A stretch of DNA of 63,965 bases from JAJPXC01 sp964562375 (GTDB lineage Bacteria > Bacteroidota > Bacteroidia > Bacteroidales > Muribaculaceae), in NCBI GenBank assembly GCA_964562375.1, contig CAZLSW010000008.1, positions 1-63,965 on the forward strand, written 5' to 3'. This document shows positions 8,500 through 16,396 of the stretch, in pieces; the first letter of the stretch is position 1; each line of letters starts with the position of its first letter. Made by a program: the position numbers and the translations under genes. The notes beneath the pieces were generated by a model. It saw only the letters and a program-made list of their open reading frames with translations. It did not search any database and was not told the DNA's origin.

Positions 8500-9351
8500 A
8501 TGGCAAAGAGCCACAAAATATCCGGACATTTAAAAGTTGAGCCTACTCCCGAACCATCTGGTCTTTGGGTAGAGCAGCAATTGCACGAGCAATTCGCCCA
8601 AAACTACAATTCTATCTCCTCAACACTCATCACTTTTTTTGTAGCCCTATTAGCCATCTATGGAGGCGTTGGTTATGCCCTTCATGAATTATTATTACCA
8701 TCCGTTGAACTGCCAGTTTATTCAATATCAATCGATTCAACTGATATTGAGGGGGCAATAGTGCGGACTTTAATAAAGCCGGAGAATCAAGACAGTGTAA
8801 ATATATCAATTAATTGCTCAGTCTATCCCCTGAGCATGCACACTGGATTACAGAATCCCCAATCCAATAGTTTCTTATTTTTCACCATAGCTATTATAGC
8901 AGCCATGCTCGTAACCTGTTTCATAGGTTATCTATGTATAACCCAAGGTTATGCAACCCGCCGCGATCAATTCCTTATTCATAAATTCCGAACAAAAGCC
9001 TACAGAAAGGGAAATGGGGAAAATCAGAATGGTTCAACAGAATGCAAAAAAGCTCCACCCGGATATCCTGAAAACTATACTCCATATAATAAAAACTTCT
9101 TTAATTATATTGTAGGTATTTTCATCAATCTCTTAAACGCCTCTTATATCACTATCATCTTCCTTAATGGGTTATATTATTTAGTTAGCTGTTTCATAGG
9201 CGATTCAGTTTTCATAACTTATCAATATGTGGTGTATATCTTTAACCTCGCTTGTATACTATTTCTTTTGAGTATCCAAACACGGTATTATTGGTTCAAA
9301 TATAAGAAGTTGTCTGTAACACATGAGAACTTTTCAGCACAACCTAAATAA
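8500..9351 (+). CDS. Multi-pass membrane protein of unknown function
   Basis: 283 residues with four clear hydrophobic segments (about 41-66, 122-148, 205-232 and 241-262). A cytoplasm-like loop after segment two is rich in K, R and N (FLIHKFRTKAYRKGNGENQN). I do not recognise a family. Base composition is AT-rich against the flanking housekeeping genes, and the next two genes share this, so the block may be acquired. The ATG at 8500 lies right after the structured RNA and no clear promoter separates them. Confidence 0.65.
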   Translation: MAKSHKISGHLKVEPTPEPSGLWVEQQLHEQFAQNYNSISSTLITFFVALLAIYGGVGYALHELLLPSVELPVYSISIDSTDIEGAIVRTLIKPENQDSVNISINCSVYPLSMHTGLQNPQSNSFLFFTIAIIAAMLVTCFIGYLCITQGYATRRDQFLIHKFRTKAYRKGNGENQNGSTECKKAPPGYPENYTPYNKNFFNYIVGIFINLLNASYITIIFLNGLYYLVSCFIGDSVFITYQYVVYIFNLACILFLLSIQTRYYWFKYKKLSVTHENFSAQPK

Positions 9352-9407
9352 AGTGCATTTATCCCTCCTTCGAATTTTTAAACAATTTCTTGATAAATAC
9401 TAATTTT

Positions 9408-9671
9408 ATGGACGAATCACAAATTTTCGCAATTCTACACAAACTCTGTGGCTTGGGAGGAACTGCGCCTATGCGGGAGGTACTCCCCAAAGAGTTGCAA
9501 CCCCGGCCCTCTAATCCAGTTGTAGGTGGTAACATCACAGTAAACCAACTTTTGGGTTATGCGGCAACTCTCGAGCAGTTGGGCCTCATTAATCCATTTG
9601 CACCTTGCGCTAATCCGCTGATAACCCTCAGCAAAAAAGGAGAAGAATTTCTTGAAGAAAAAAATTTTTAA
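9408..9671 (+). CDS. Small hypothetical protein (possible winged-helix fold)
   Basis: 87 residues starting MDESQIFAILHKLCGLGG. The frame is open 18 bases further upstream to a TTG, but ATG at 9408 is preferred. The pattern of helices, TVNQLLGYAATLEQLGLI and a final ITLSKKGEEFLEEKNF resembles the helix-turn-helix and wing of small winged-helix proteins, where a terminal TxxGxxF is common. No family is assigned. It is AT-rich, like its neighbours, and lies 18 bases before the LRR protein gene, suggesting co-transcription. Confidence 0.55.
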   Translation: MDESQIFAILHKLCGLGGTAPMREVLPKELQPRPSNPVVGGNITVNQLLGYAATLEQLGLINPFAPCANPLITLSKKGEEFLEEKNF

Positions 9672-9689
9672 TAATCCAATCGATAAATT

Positions 9690-12338
9690 ATGGAAAGATT
9701 ACTTCTATTACGTCTGTGCTTTCTTTCTTGCACATTCGGCATCTTTTTGAATATGCAAGCATTCTCGGATGCAAGCACAGGCACCACTATCTATTATAAT
9801 ATTGTTTCTCCTACAGACAAAACAGCATCAGTAACAAATAACACTTCTAGCTCCTATAAAGGAGACATAGTAATCCCCTCTCAAGTAAAATACAGTGGTG
9901 TCACTTACACTGTTGTAGGAATCGGATCTGGCGCTTTCTCAGGATGTAGTGATTTAATTTCTATCTCACTTCCTGAAACGATCTCTACAATTAGCTCCAG
10001 CGCATTTTACAATTGTAGTGGATTAACCACTCTTCTTATACCAGAAAGCGTTCTTGAAATTCAAGCCTATGCATTCAAGGGTTGTACTGGACTTAAAGAA
10101 ATTAGAATTCCTGACAATGTCACATCTATTAAAGGGAGCGCATGTGAAGGTTGTACGAATTTGACAAGTGCTTATATCGGAAAATCCGTAACAACATTTG
10201 GCAATTATATGTTTCAAGGTTGCACTAATTTAGAGACCATAGAGTTGAATGCGTCACCTCAAGAAATTTATTCAACCGCTTTTGCTGGATGCTCATCCGT
10301 GAGAACGTTAATCATTGGAGAAGACGTTACAAAAATTAATGAGGAAAGTTTGACTGGTTTGACGGGTCTAAGTAAAATCGTGTATAATGCTGTAAGAAGT
10401 TCCTCTGGTTGCACCAGCAGTTCCAGCTGTTGGCCAAACCCTAGAGCTATCGCAACTCTTGAAATCGGAGATAAAGTAGAGCTTTTGCCTCCCTATATAT
10501 TTCGTAATTTTACTTCCCTAACCAGTGTAACGTTGCCCGCCTCTTTAACTCAAATCTCCAATCATGTATTTAATGGATGTTCCAAATTAACACAAATTAC
10601 AAGTCATGCACTCATACCTCCATCAACTCCAAACTCGGCATTTAGCAATTACGATGCCACCTTATTTGTCCCTAATGTCTCTCTGACGTATTATCAAAGT
10701 GCCAATACTTGGAAAGATTTTTACAGCATTGTGGGATACAAACTCGAAGGGGATGTTGATGGTGACTGGTCTGTGTCAACCGCGGATATCGATAAGATGA
10801 TTAGCTATCTTTTGGGATTGAATCCGGAGGGTTTTGATGAACAAGCCGCTGATGTAAATGGAGATGGAACAATCGATATGAAAGACGTTGTATTGGTCAC
10901 GAATGTGGTTAATGAAGGGGAGACTTCTTCAGACGCGACATTGACAGCAGTCTCATTGAGCGCTGATAATATCGGCATGCCAGTAGGCGAAACTGAAAAT
11001 TTAGATGTCAAACTCGCTAATACAGGCAATGCAACGGCATTCTCACTTGATATTCCTTCGATTGATGGTTTAACTTTGGGGACTCCTGTTTTGAGCGATC
11101 GTGCTGCTTCGCATACCCTCTATTATAATACCCTTTCCGATGGAACGCTTCGCATAATCGCTCACTCTTATGAGAGCACTGCATTCAGCCAAAGCGATGG
11201 AACCCTTCTGACTGTCCCTGTCACTGGAAATTCCGTAGGAGATTATAGTCTTGCGATTAACAACATATCAGTTGTTGGTCAAGAAGGCGAAGGGCTAAAC
11301 GCAGGGAATGCTTCCCCCACGGTATCTGTGACTGAGGTTGTAGCCACATCAATCACTCTGTCAAAAACAGAGTTGGAGATGAAAGCTGGTACAACTGAGA
11401 GGCTCACAGCCACAGTATTGCCATCAAATACGACTAATCCTGTTATTACGTGGACAAGTTCGGACGAAACAGTAGCCATAGTCAACAATGGTACCATAAC
11501 CGCTCTTTCCAAGGGGTCAGTCACCATTATAGCGTCTTGTGGCTCTGTAAGTGCAACATGTGTTGTGATAGTCTCTTATGCCGATGTGGAAAATATTGTA
11601 GTATCTGAGGATGAAGAGGATATTTTTGCCAATGGCTTGACACTGAAGGTCGGAGAAAGTTATGCTCTGTCGGTAACGGTCTCCCCCTCTACAGCTGACC
11701 CAACTCTTACATTTAAATCAGATAACAATGATATCGCGTCCGTTGATGAGCAAGGCGTAGTATTGGGCGTCTCGGCAGGGGTAACCACGGTTTATATTAG
11801 TGCAGGATCTGTGACCAAATCAGTACGGATAACTGTAGAGAGTGAAAAGGAGCAATGTATGACTCCTGAGATTGACCTTGACAATGATTGGAATCTTGTG
11901 GTGACTTGCGCGACTGAGGGGGCGAAGGTGTACACGTCGATTGCGGTGGACGATTGCAAGGACGTGACCACCGAGAGCGGTGACGCTATTCCCATGACTG
12001 GCATCTATAAGGTGACGGCGGTGGCTAAGGCCGAGGGGTATCTCGACAGCGACCCCGCGACCGCTACTGTGGTTTGGGCCAAGGCCGCAAGCGAGAGTAC
12101 TGGCGTTGATGCCATCGAAATCGGCACGACCCGGCCGTTGGTTTTGCGGTCGGAGGGTTCTTCTCTCGTGATACTCGGCACGAGCACGGTTGAGAAGATC
12201 AGCGTGTACGGTCTTGACGGGACGTTGTTCTTCGAGGGCAACGGCGGTGATGGCCGCACGGAGATTGCCGGGCCATTTACGCCGGGAACGATCTACGTGG
12301 TTTACGTGGGTTGCCGCACGGTGAAGTATCTGTTCTAA
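9690..12338 (+). CDS. BspA-like LRR secreted protein with dockerin and Ig-like domains
   Basis: 882 residues, probably surface-exposed. Order: signal peptide (1-26); LRR_5/BspA-type repeats (about 45-330, e.g. GAFSGCSDLISISLPETIS); a dockerin-like pair of calcium loops (about 353-408, GDVDGDWSVSTADI and ADVNGDGTIDMKDV); a cohesin-like beta domain (about 415-545); two Big_2 Ig-like domains (about 552-715); a chitobiase-C-like domain; and a C-terminal sorting-like domain ending in a strand-turn-strand (GTIYVVYVGCRTVKYLF). Composition changes sharply inside the gene: 10321-10380 has 21 G+C of 60, while 12121-12180 has 37 of 60, suggesting fusion of a foreign body to a native C-terminus. Confidence 0.85.
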   Translation: MERLLLLRLCFLSCTFGIFLNMQAFSDASTGTTIYYNIVSPTDKTASVTNNTSSSYKGDIVIPSQVKYSGVTYTVVGIGSGAFSGCSDLISISLPETISTISSSAFYNCSGLTTLLIPESVLEIQAYAFKGCTGLKEIRIPDNVTSIKGSACEGCTNLTSAYIGKSVTTFGNYMFQGCTNLETIELNASPQEIYSTAFAGCSSVRTLIIGEDVTKINEESLTGLTGLSKIVYNAVRSSSGCTSSSSCWPNPRAIATLEIGDKVELLPPYIFRNFTSLTSVTLPASLTQISNHVFNGCSKLTQITSHALIPPSTPNSAFSNYDATLFVPNVSLTYYQSANTWKDFYSIVGYKLEGDVDGDWSVSTADIDKMISYLLGLNPEGFDEQAADVNGDGTIDMKDVVLVTNVVNEGETSSDATLTAVSLSADNIGMPVGETENLDVKLANTGNATAFSLDIPSIDGLTLGTPVLSDRAASHTLYYNTLSDGTLRIIAHSYESTAFSQSDGTLLTVPVTGNSVGDYSLAINNISVVGQEGEGLNAGNASPTVSVTEVVATSITLSKTELEMKAGTTERLTATVLPSNTTNPVITWTSSDETVAIVNNGTITALSKGSVTIIASCGSVSATCVVIVSYADVENIVVSEDEEDIFANGLTLKVGESYALSVTVSPSTADPTLTFKSDNNDIASVDEQGVVLGVSAGVTTVYISAGSVTKSVRITVESEKEQCMTPEIDLDNDWNLVVTCATEGAKVYTSIAVDDCKDVTTESGDAIPMTGIYKVTAVAKAEGYLDSDPATATVVWAKAASESTGVDAIEIGTTRPLVLRSEGSSLVILGTSTVEKISVYGLDGTLFFEGNGGDGRTEIAGPFTPGTIYVVYVGCRTVKYLF

Positions 12339-12446
12339 GTGCTTTAAACTTTTTCTCACGCGGATTCTGGTCGATTAGGAAATCGATGGGGATCCGCGTG
12401 AGTTGTTTGGGGTGATGGCCGCTGAGGGCGGCCCACATAGGCGCTC

Positions 12447-12767
12447 CTAGAGGATGGCGTCGAGGGGGCCCCAGTGGCGGGTGAGGTCGGCGATGATGGC
12501 GTCTTTTTGGGTGAGGGGTAGGGGGTAGTGGCGGGCACCGGTGCGTTGGGCGAGGCGGGCGCCGCGGCGGGTGTCGGGGTCGGCGAAGGCCACGCGGCAA
12601 CCCTCGGAGCGCAGGCGCTCAATGGTGGCGATTCCTTCGGGGGTGGTGCCGTCGAGCACCAGCACGCGGTGTGCCGTTACGAGGGCTAATTTTTTGGATG
12701 AGGTAGGGCGACCGAGCCGTCCGGCCCGGTAGTCGTCCATCTGCTTGCCTATGTATCCGTCAGCCAT
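12447..12767 (-). CDS. Small protein with partial Rossmann-like segment
   Basis: 106 residues beginning MADGYIGKQMDDYRAGR. The C-terminal 60 residues (VLVLDGTTPEGIATIERLRS then VAFADPDTRRGARLAQRTGA) look like the first beta-alpha-beta unit of a short-chain dehydrogenase. The chain stops where such enzymes would continue, and the canonical GxxxGxG is not intact. It may be a degenerate or repurposed half-domain. It lies downstream of xseB in the same direction, separated by a palindrome array, so it may be the last gene of the xse transcript. Confidence 0.6.
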   Translation of the reverse strand: MADGYIGKQMDDYRAGRLGRPTSSKKLALVTAHRVLVLDGTTPEGIATIERLRSEGCRVAFADPDTRRGARLAQRTGARHYPLPLTQKDAIIADLTRHWGPLDAIL

Positions 12768-12780
12768 TGCTTGTTATTTT

Positions 12781-13066
12781 TGTCGGGCCGAGACGGCCCG
12801 ACGTCCTACTTAAGCTGTCGGGCCGAGACGGCCCGACGTCCTGCCTATGATAAGTAGGAGGTTCCGCCGTGTCGGCGGGACGGTTTGTCTGTCGGGCCGA
12901 GACGGCCCGACGTCCTACTTAAGCTGTCGGGCCGACACGGCCCGATGTCCTGCCTATGATAAGTAGGAGGTTCCGCCGTGTCGGCGGGACGGTTTGTCTG
13001 TCGGGCCGACACGGCCCGACGTCCTACTTGGGCTGTCGGGCCGAGACGGCCCGACGTCCTACTTAT
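12781..13066. repeat. Tandem array of family-2 palindromes, 109-bp higher-order unit
   Basis: Palindromes of the form GTC-GGGCCG-AGA-CGGCCC-GAC alternate with TTCCGCCG-TGT-CGGCGGGA. A composite unit starts at 12782, 12891 and 13000, an exact 109-bp period repeated about 2.6 times. The last copy supplies the xseB stop codon (TAAGTAGGACGTC, minus strand). No spacer diversity or cas gene is present, so this is not CRISPR. Confidence 0.92.
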
Positions 13067-13260
13067 TGTTGTTGCAGGGTGGCGAGAATCTCCTGTAGCT
13101 CCTTGTCGGTGGCCGTCAGGCGCGTGCGGCACAGCTTGATTAGCTCGGCAGCTCGGCGCGTGAGGGCCGACAGTTTGTCGATGTCGCAGCGGTCGCTCTG
13201 CATGGTTTGGAGGATGGTCTCGAGTTCGGTGATCGCTTTGTTGTATGTAATTTCTTCCAT
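13063..13260 (-). CDS. xseB: Exodeoxyribonuclease VII small subunit
   Basis: 65 residues, MEEITYNKAITELETILQTM, with the helical-hairpin signature of XseB. Several copies associate with XseA to form the processive single-strand exonuclease that trims DNA to oligonucleotides. It lies 9 bases after xseA. The protein ends in QQQ, and its TAA is the first three bases of a family-2 repeat, so the original C-terminus may have been altered. Confidence 0.93.
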   Translation of the reverse strand: MEEITYNKAITELETILQTMQSDRCDIDKLSALTRRAAELIKLCRTRLTATDKELQEILATLQQQ

Positions 13261-13269
13261 TGGGGATTG

Positions 13270-14565
13270 TTATTTTACGATTGAGGTGATTTCACCCTTG
13301 GCGAGGGTGGTTGTGAGGGTGGCTCCGGCCTGGATTTCGTCGGCCGAGGACACTACCTTGCCATCGACGCGGGTGATGGAGTAGCCGCGGGCCAGGGTGG
13401 CTTGCGGCGAGAGGGCGTCGAGGAGCTGCTGGAGCGAGTCGAGCTTGACGCGTTGGCGTTGCGTCACTGTCGCTGTCCACGCCGGCAGAGAAGCGGCGAT
13501 AGAGTCTAATCGGGCCAATTGCGGGGCGATTCTACGGGCCGAGATGGACGCCGTGGCCGATATGGCTCGCGTAAGCCTCTGCTGGGCTCGGGCTATGGCC
13601 TGGGTGGGAGCGACTGGCAGAAGTCCTTGATAATAGGATAGTTGCTCCTTAGCGTCGGAGATGCGTTGCGTTGCTGCTTGGGCGATGTCGCTCCCGAGTT
13701 TGGCGATAGCGTTGAGCAATTTCTCACCTTGTGCGATGAGCCAAGCGGCGGCCGCGGTAGGGGTTTTTACGCGCATTTTGGCCACATAGTCGAGCACGGT
13801 GATGTCGCGCTCGTGGCCGATTCCCACGATTACGGGCAGAGGGAATTGAGCGATGTGGGAGGCCAATTCGTAGCTCTCGAACGACGCCAGGTCGCTCGTG
13901 GCGCCACCGCCGCGGATGATTACAACGCAGTCCCACAACTCCTCCTCGGCGGCGATTTGCTCAAGGGCGGCGATGATGGTGGGCACGGCGCTTTCGCCCT
14001 GCATGGTGGCTGCGAAGAGCTTGGAACGGAACCGCAGGCGCGCCTGGTTGTTGTACAGCTGGTTGATAAAGTCGCCGTAACCGGCGGCGAGGGGGGCCGA
14101 CACGACGGCGATGCGCCAAGGGGTGACGGGCCATTGCAGCTGGCGGTTCATCTCGAGGATCCCCTCGGCTTGCAGTCGGGCCAATATCTCGTTGCGGCGA
14201 CGTTGCAGGTCGCCCATGGTGTATTCGGGGTTGATGGCGTTGATTACCAGCGACATGCCGTAGAGCGGACTGTTGTTGATCGATCCCCGCACCATCACCT
14301 TCAATCCTGTGGCGAAACGCTGGCCTGTGGCGACGTAGAACTGGGTGCCGATTTGGGCGTAGGTGCTGGCCCAGATAATGCCGCGGATTTTGGCTACACC
14401 GCGGCCGTTGGCATCCTTTTCCACCAGCTCCATGTAGCAGTGGCCGCGATTGGACACGTCCATAAGTTCGGCCGTCACCCACACGTTCTGTGTTGCTGGA
14501 TTGGTCACCAATCGCGTCACGCGCTCCTGGAGCTGCGAGAGCGTCAATACCTCGCCTGTAATCAT
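13270..14565 (-). CDS. xseA: Exodeoxyribonuclease VII large subunit
   Basis: Catalytic subunit, 431 residues. The N-terminal OB-fold (about 1-105) is followed by the nuclease domain with RIAVVSAPLAAGYGDF (151-166), IIRGGGATSDLASFES (216-231) and VIVGIGHERDITVLDYVA (245-262), then a helical region and a short C-terminal domain. All expected conserved blocks are present. Its ATG overlaps the stop of the DUF3256 gene by 4 bases and xseB follows, making a compact minus-strand operon. Confidence 0.96.
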   Translation of the reverse strand: MITGEVLTLSQLQERVTRLVTNPATQNVWVTAELMDVSNRGHCYMELVEKDANGRGVAKIRGIIWASTYAQIGTQFYVATGQRFATGLKVMVRGSINNSPLYGMSLVINAINPEYTMGDLQRRRNEILARLQAEGILEMNRQLQWPVTPWRIAVVSAPLAAGYGDFINQLYNNQARLRFRSKLFAATMQGESAVPTIIAALEQIAAEEELWDCVVIIRGGGATSDLASFESYELASHIAQFPLPVIVGIGHERDITVLDYVAKMRVKTPTAAAAWLIAQGEKLLNAIAKLGSDIAQAATQRISDAKEQLSYYQGLLPVAPTQAIARAQQRLTRAISATASISARRIAPQLARLDSIAASLPAWTATVTQRQRVKLDSLQQLLDALSPQATLARGYSITRVDGKVVSSADEIQAGATLTTTLAKGEITSIVK

Positions 14566-15194
14566 TTCAGCATCACCATTTTACCGCCTTTCCATTGGTA
14601 GGATAGGCTGGGGCGTATATACTCCTTTATTTTATCGTAATCCTCCTCGACGAGCATATCCTTCAGCGAGTGGGTGAGGGTGAGATGTCCGTTGGAGTCG
14701 AGGGTGTAAACGGCTGGGATGAAGTCGATTACATTTTCGATGTCCTTCTCGTTGCCCTTGGCGACGGGCAGGAGCCAGTCGGCGAGGGTAGGGGAGTTGA
14801 AAGGCTTTTTCTTATCGAGGGTGTCCCATTGCTCGTCGTAGAACTGGATTGAGCTGTCGAGGAACGGCACGCTAAGTGTCTGGATAACGGCCACGATGGT
14901 GTCGCGGCCCGCAGGGAGCAAAGTGAGCGAGTAGCTTGATACGGGTGAAAGCTCGGCCTTAAGTTGCGTGGGCGACATCTCGGTGATACGGCTCTTGCCA
15001 TCCATGACGTTGTTGGAAGGCGTTTGGGAGCCTGATTCGAAGTAGTCGATCATGTCCATGCGGGTCATGGTGTTGACCAGCGGGAACACCTCGCGTGGCG
15101 CCTCGATGAAGGCCTGTCCGGCGTTGTATTGGGCTTGTATGTTGAGGGTGGCGGCCAGGGCTAACAGGCCAGCCGCTGCAATCTTTTTAATCAT
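14562..15194 (-). CDS. DUF3256-type secreted protein
   Basis: 210 residues with a signal peptide (MIKKIAAAGLLALAATLNIQA) and the pattern EAPREVFPLVNTMTRMDMIDYF, shared by a Bacteroidales-specific family named DUF3256 (recalled, not searched). Function is unknown and export to the periplasm is likely. It is first gene of the xse operon. The promoter box TAAATTTG ends only 4 bases before the ATG, so the mRNA may be leaderless or nearly so. Confidence 0.8.
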   Translation of the reverse strand: MIKKIAAAGLLALAATLNIQAQYNAGQAFIEAPREVFPLVNTMTRMDMIDYFESGSQTPSNNVMDGKSRITEMSPTQLKAELSPVSSYSLTLLPAGRDTIVAVIQTLSVPFLDSSIQFYDEQWDTLDKKKPFNSPTLADWLLPVAKGNEKDIENVIDFIPAVYTLDSNGHLTLTHSLKDMLVEEDYDKIKEYIRPSLSYQWKGGKMVMLK

Positions 15195-15198
15195 GGCT

Positions 15199-15229
15199 CA
15201 AATTTACACAAACAACGATAAAACATCAA
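15199..15229 (-). promoter_or_regulatory. Promoter of the DUF3256-xseAB operon
   Basis: On the minus strand TTG (15227-15229), a 20-base spacer and TAAATTTG (15206-15199) match the Bacteroidota consensus. The distance to the ATG leaves almost no 5' untranslated region. Confidence 0.75.
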
Positions 15230-15258
15230 TATTGCCAGGAGAAGAGCAGGTGAATGTT

Positions 15259-15423
15259 TCAATTTACAAAGTTTATTAAGTCGTAATACATAGCGCGGGT
15301 CTTGGAGTGCTTGTCTTTTTCGGAGAGAAACATAAACCCGCATTTTTCATAGAATGGTACTGCCGCAGCGTAAGCGTCTACTGTAATAAACCGACAAGCA
15401 CTGCGGCGCATTGTGGCAAACAT
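15259..15423 (-). pseudogene. C-terminal fragment of a GNAT acetyltransferase
   Basis: 54 readable residues starting MFATMRRSACRFITVDAYAA, then FYEKCGFMFLSEKDKHS and ending YYDLINFVN. RFITVDAYxxAxxFYEKxGF is the final part of Bacteroidota GNAT acetyltransferases usually paired with a small upstream partner. The acetyl-CoA loop and the first 100 or so residues are missing, so catalysis is not expected. It follows the small antitoxin-like gene by 11 bases, as in intact modules, so an internal deletion seems to have removed most of the enzyme. Confidence 0.75.
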
Positions 15424-15434
15424 GTGTTTGACTT

Positions 15435-15593
15435 TTACATTGGGAATGTGCTTATGGCTTTAAAAGCCTCATAAGCTTCGCGAGCCGCATCTTTTTCAGA
15501 TTGGCTCACCGGAGCGGGATTTGCTATTCTCTCGGCAAAAGTCACCGCATCCTTTCCCTTTAAAACCGGGGTTTCTTTTATAGGTCGTGCCAT
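15435..15593 (-). CDS. Small antitoxin-like partner of a GNAT toxin
   Basis: 52 residues beginning MARPIKETPVLKGKDAVTFA and ending FKAISTFPM. Short proteins with the IKETPVLxGKDAxxF start precede GNAT-type enzymes in many Bacteroidales and are thought to be antitoxins (recalled pattern). The ATG at 15593 is preceded by GGAGG. The C-terminus may be altered by the deletion that removed the front of the GNAT gene. If translated, it is an orphan antitoxin. Confidence 0.65.
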   Translation of the reverse strand: MARPIKETPVLKGKDAVTFAERIANPAPVSQSEKDAAREAYEAFKAISTFPM

Positions 15594-15771
15594 TGTAGTG
15601 CCTCCTTTAGATATTCGTTTTTACAAAGTTACAACAAATTTCTGAGATAGAACGATTAAAGTACTATAAATATTTAGAAGAAAGGAGGATGGGGTTTCCC
15701 CTTGTTATTTACGCATTTTCCTAATAATTTCAACCCCTCGCGTGCTAAAAAGTTTTTGTAAATTCGCGGGC

Positions 15772-16245
15772 ATGAAGATTGTAGTGATGGCGGTGGGGAA
15801 GATGGCCACCGATTGGATAGCCCGCGGGGTGGACGAATACACGCGACGCGTGGGGCGTTACGTGCCGTTTGAGTTGCGGGTGATACCCGACATCAAGTCG
15901 TCGAAAAAGCTTCCCGAGGCTCGACAGAAGGAGCTGGAGGGGGAGGCGATATTGGCGCAGGTGCAGGGAGGGGATCACGTGTGCTTGCTTGACGAGCGCG
16001 GTCGCGAGTTGACCTCCCGGGAGCTTGCGACATGGCTCGACCGGATGATGGTGACGTTGCCAAGGACGCTGTACCTTGTCATCGGAGGCCCGTATGGATT
16101 TTCGGAGGCCGTGTATGCGCGGGCCGATTCCAAGATTTCGCTGTCGAGGCTGACGTTGCCCCACGAACTTGCGCGGCTCCTTCTTGTGGAGCAACTTTAC
16201 CGCGCGATGACCATCCTACGTGGCGAACCCTACCACCATGATTAG
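15772..16245 (+). CDS. rlmH: 23S rRNA pseudouridine-1915 N3-methyltransferase
   Basis: SPOUT-class methyltransferase that modifies helix 69 of 23S rRNA in assembled ribosomes, using S-adenosylmethionine. 157 residues from MKIVVMAVGKMATDWI; the SAM-binding knot contains LYLVIGGPYGFSEAV and the C-terminus carries LSLSRLTLPHELARLLLVEQLYRA and ILRGEPYHHD, all family hallmarks. The frame extends upstream to 15742 but MKI is the normal start. A TAAATTCG box ends 5 bases before the ATG. The stop TAG is at the edge of a palindrome array. Confidence 0.96.
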   Translation: MKIVVMAVGKMATDWIARGVDEYTRRVGRYVPFELRVIPDIKSSKKLPEARQKELEGEAILAQVQGGDHVCLLDERGRELTSRELATWLDRMMVTLPRTLYLVIGGPYGFSEAVYARADSKISLSRLTLPHELARLLLVEQLYRAMTILRGEPYHHD

Positions 16246-16396
16246 ATAGGAAGTCCCGCCGTTAAGTAGGAAGTCCCGCCGTTAAGTAGGAAGTCCCGCC
16301 GTGTCGGCGGGACAGTTCTCTCCGTCGGGCCGGCACGGCCCGACATCCTTTCTAAACGGCCCGACATCCTTTCTAAACGGCCCGACATCCTACTTA
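16243..16396. repeat. Mirror-ordered cluster of family-2 palindromes
   Basis: Two half-units (TAGGAAGTCCCGCCGTTAAG) lead into a full palindrome (CCCGCCG-TGT-CGGCGGG). A second full palindrome in opposite orientation (GTCGGGCCGGCACGGCCCGAC) is then followed by two half-units ending CATCCTTTCTAAA. It fills the gap between convergent rlmH and mfd and touches both stop codons. Confidence 0.9.

Noticed and set aside
8124..8540. 138-residue open frame across the structured RNA
   Set aside because: It begins at the promoter edge, has no ribosome-binding site, reads through the hairpin arms and resembles no protein.
12781..13066. Palindrome array considered as CRISPR or integron
   Set aside because: The 109-bp period is made of repeats throughout with no variable spacers, cassettes or integrase.
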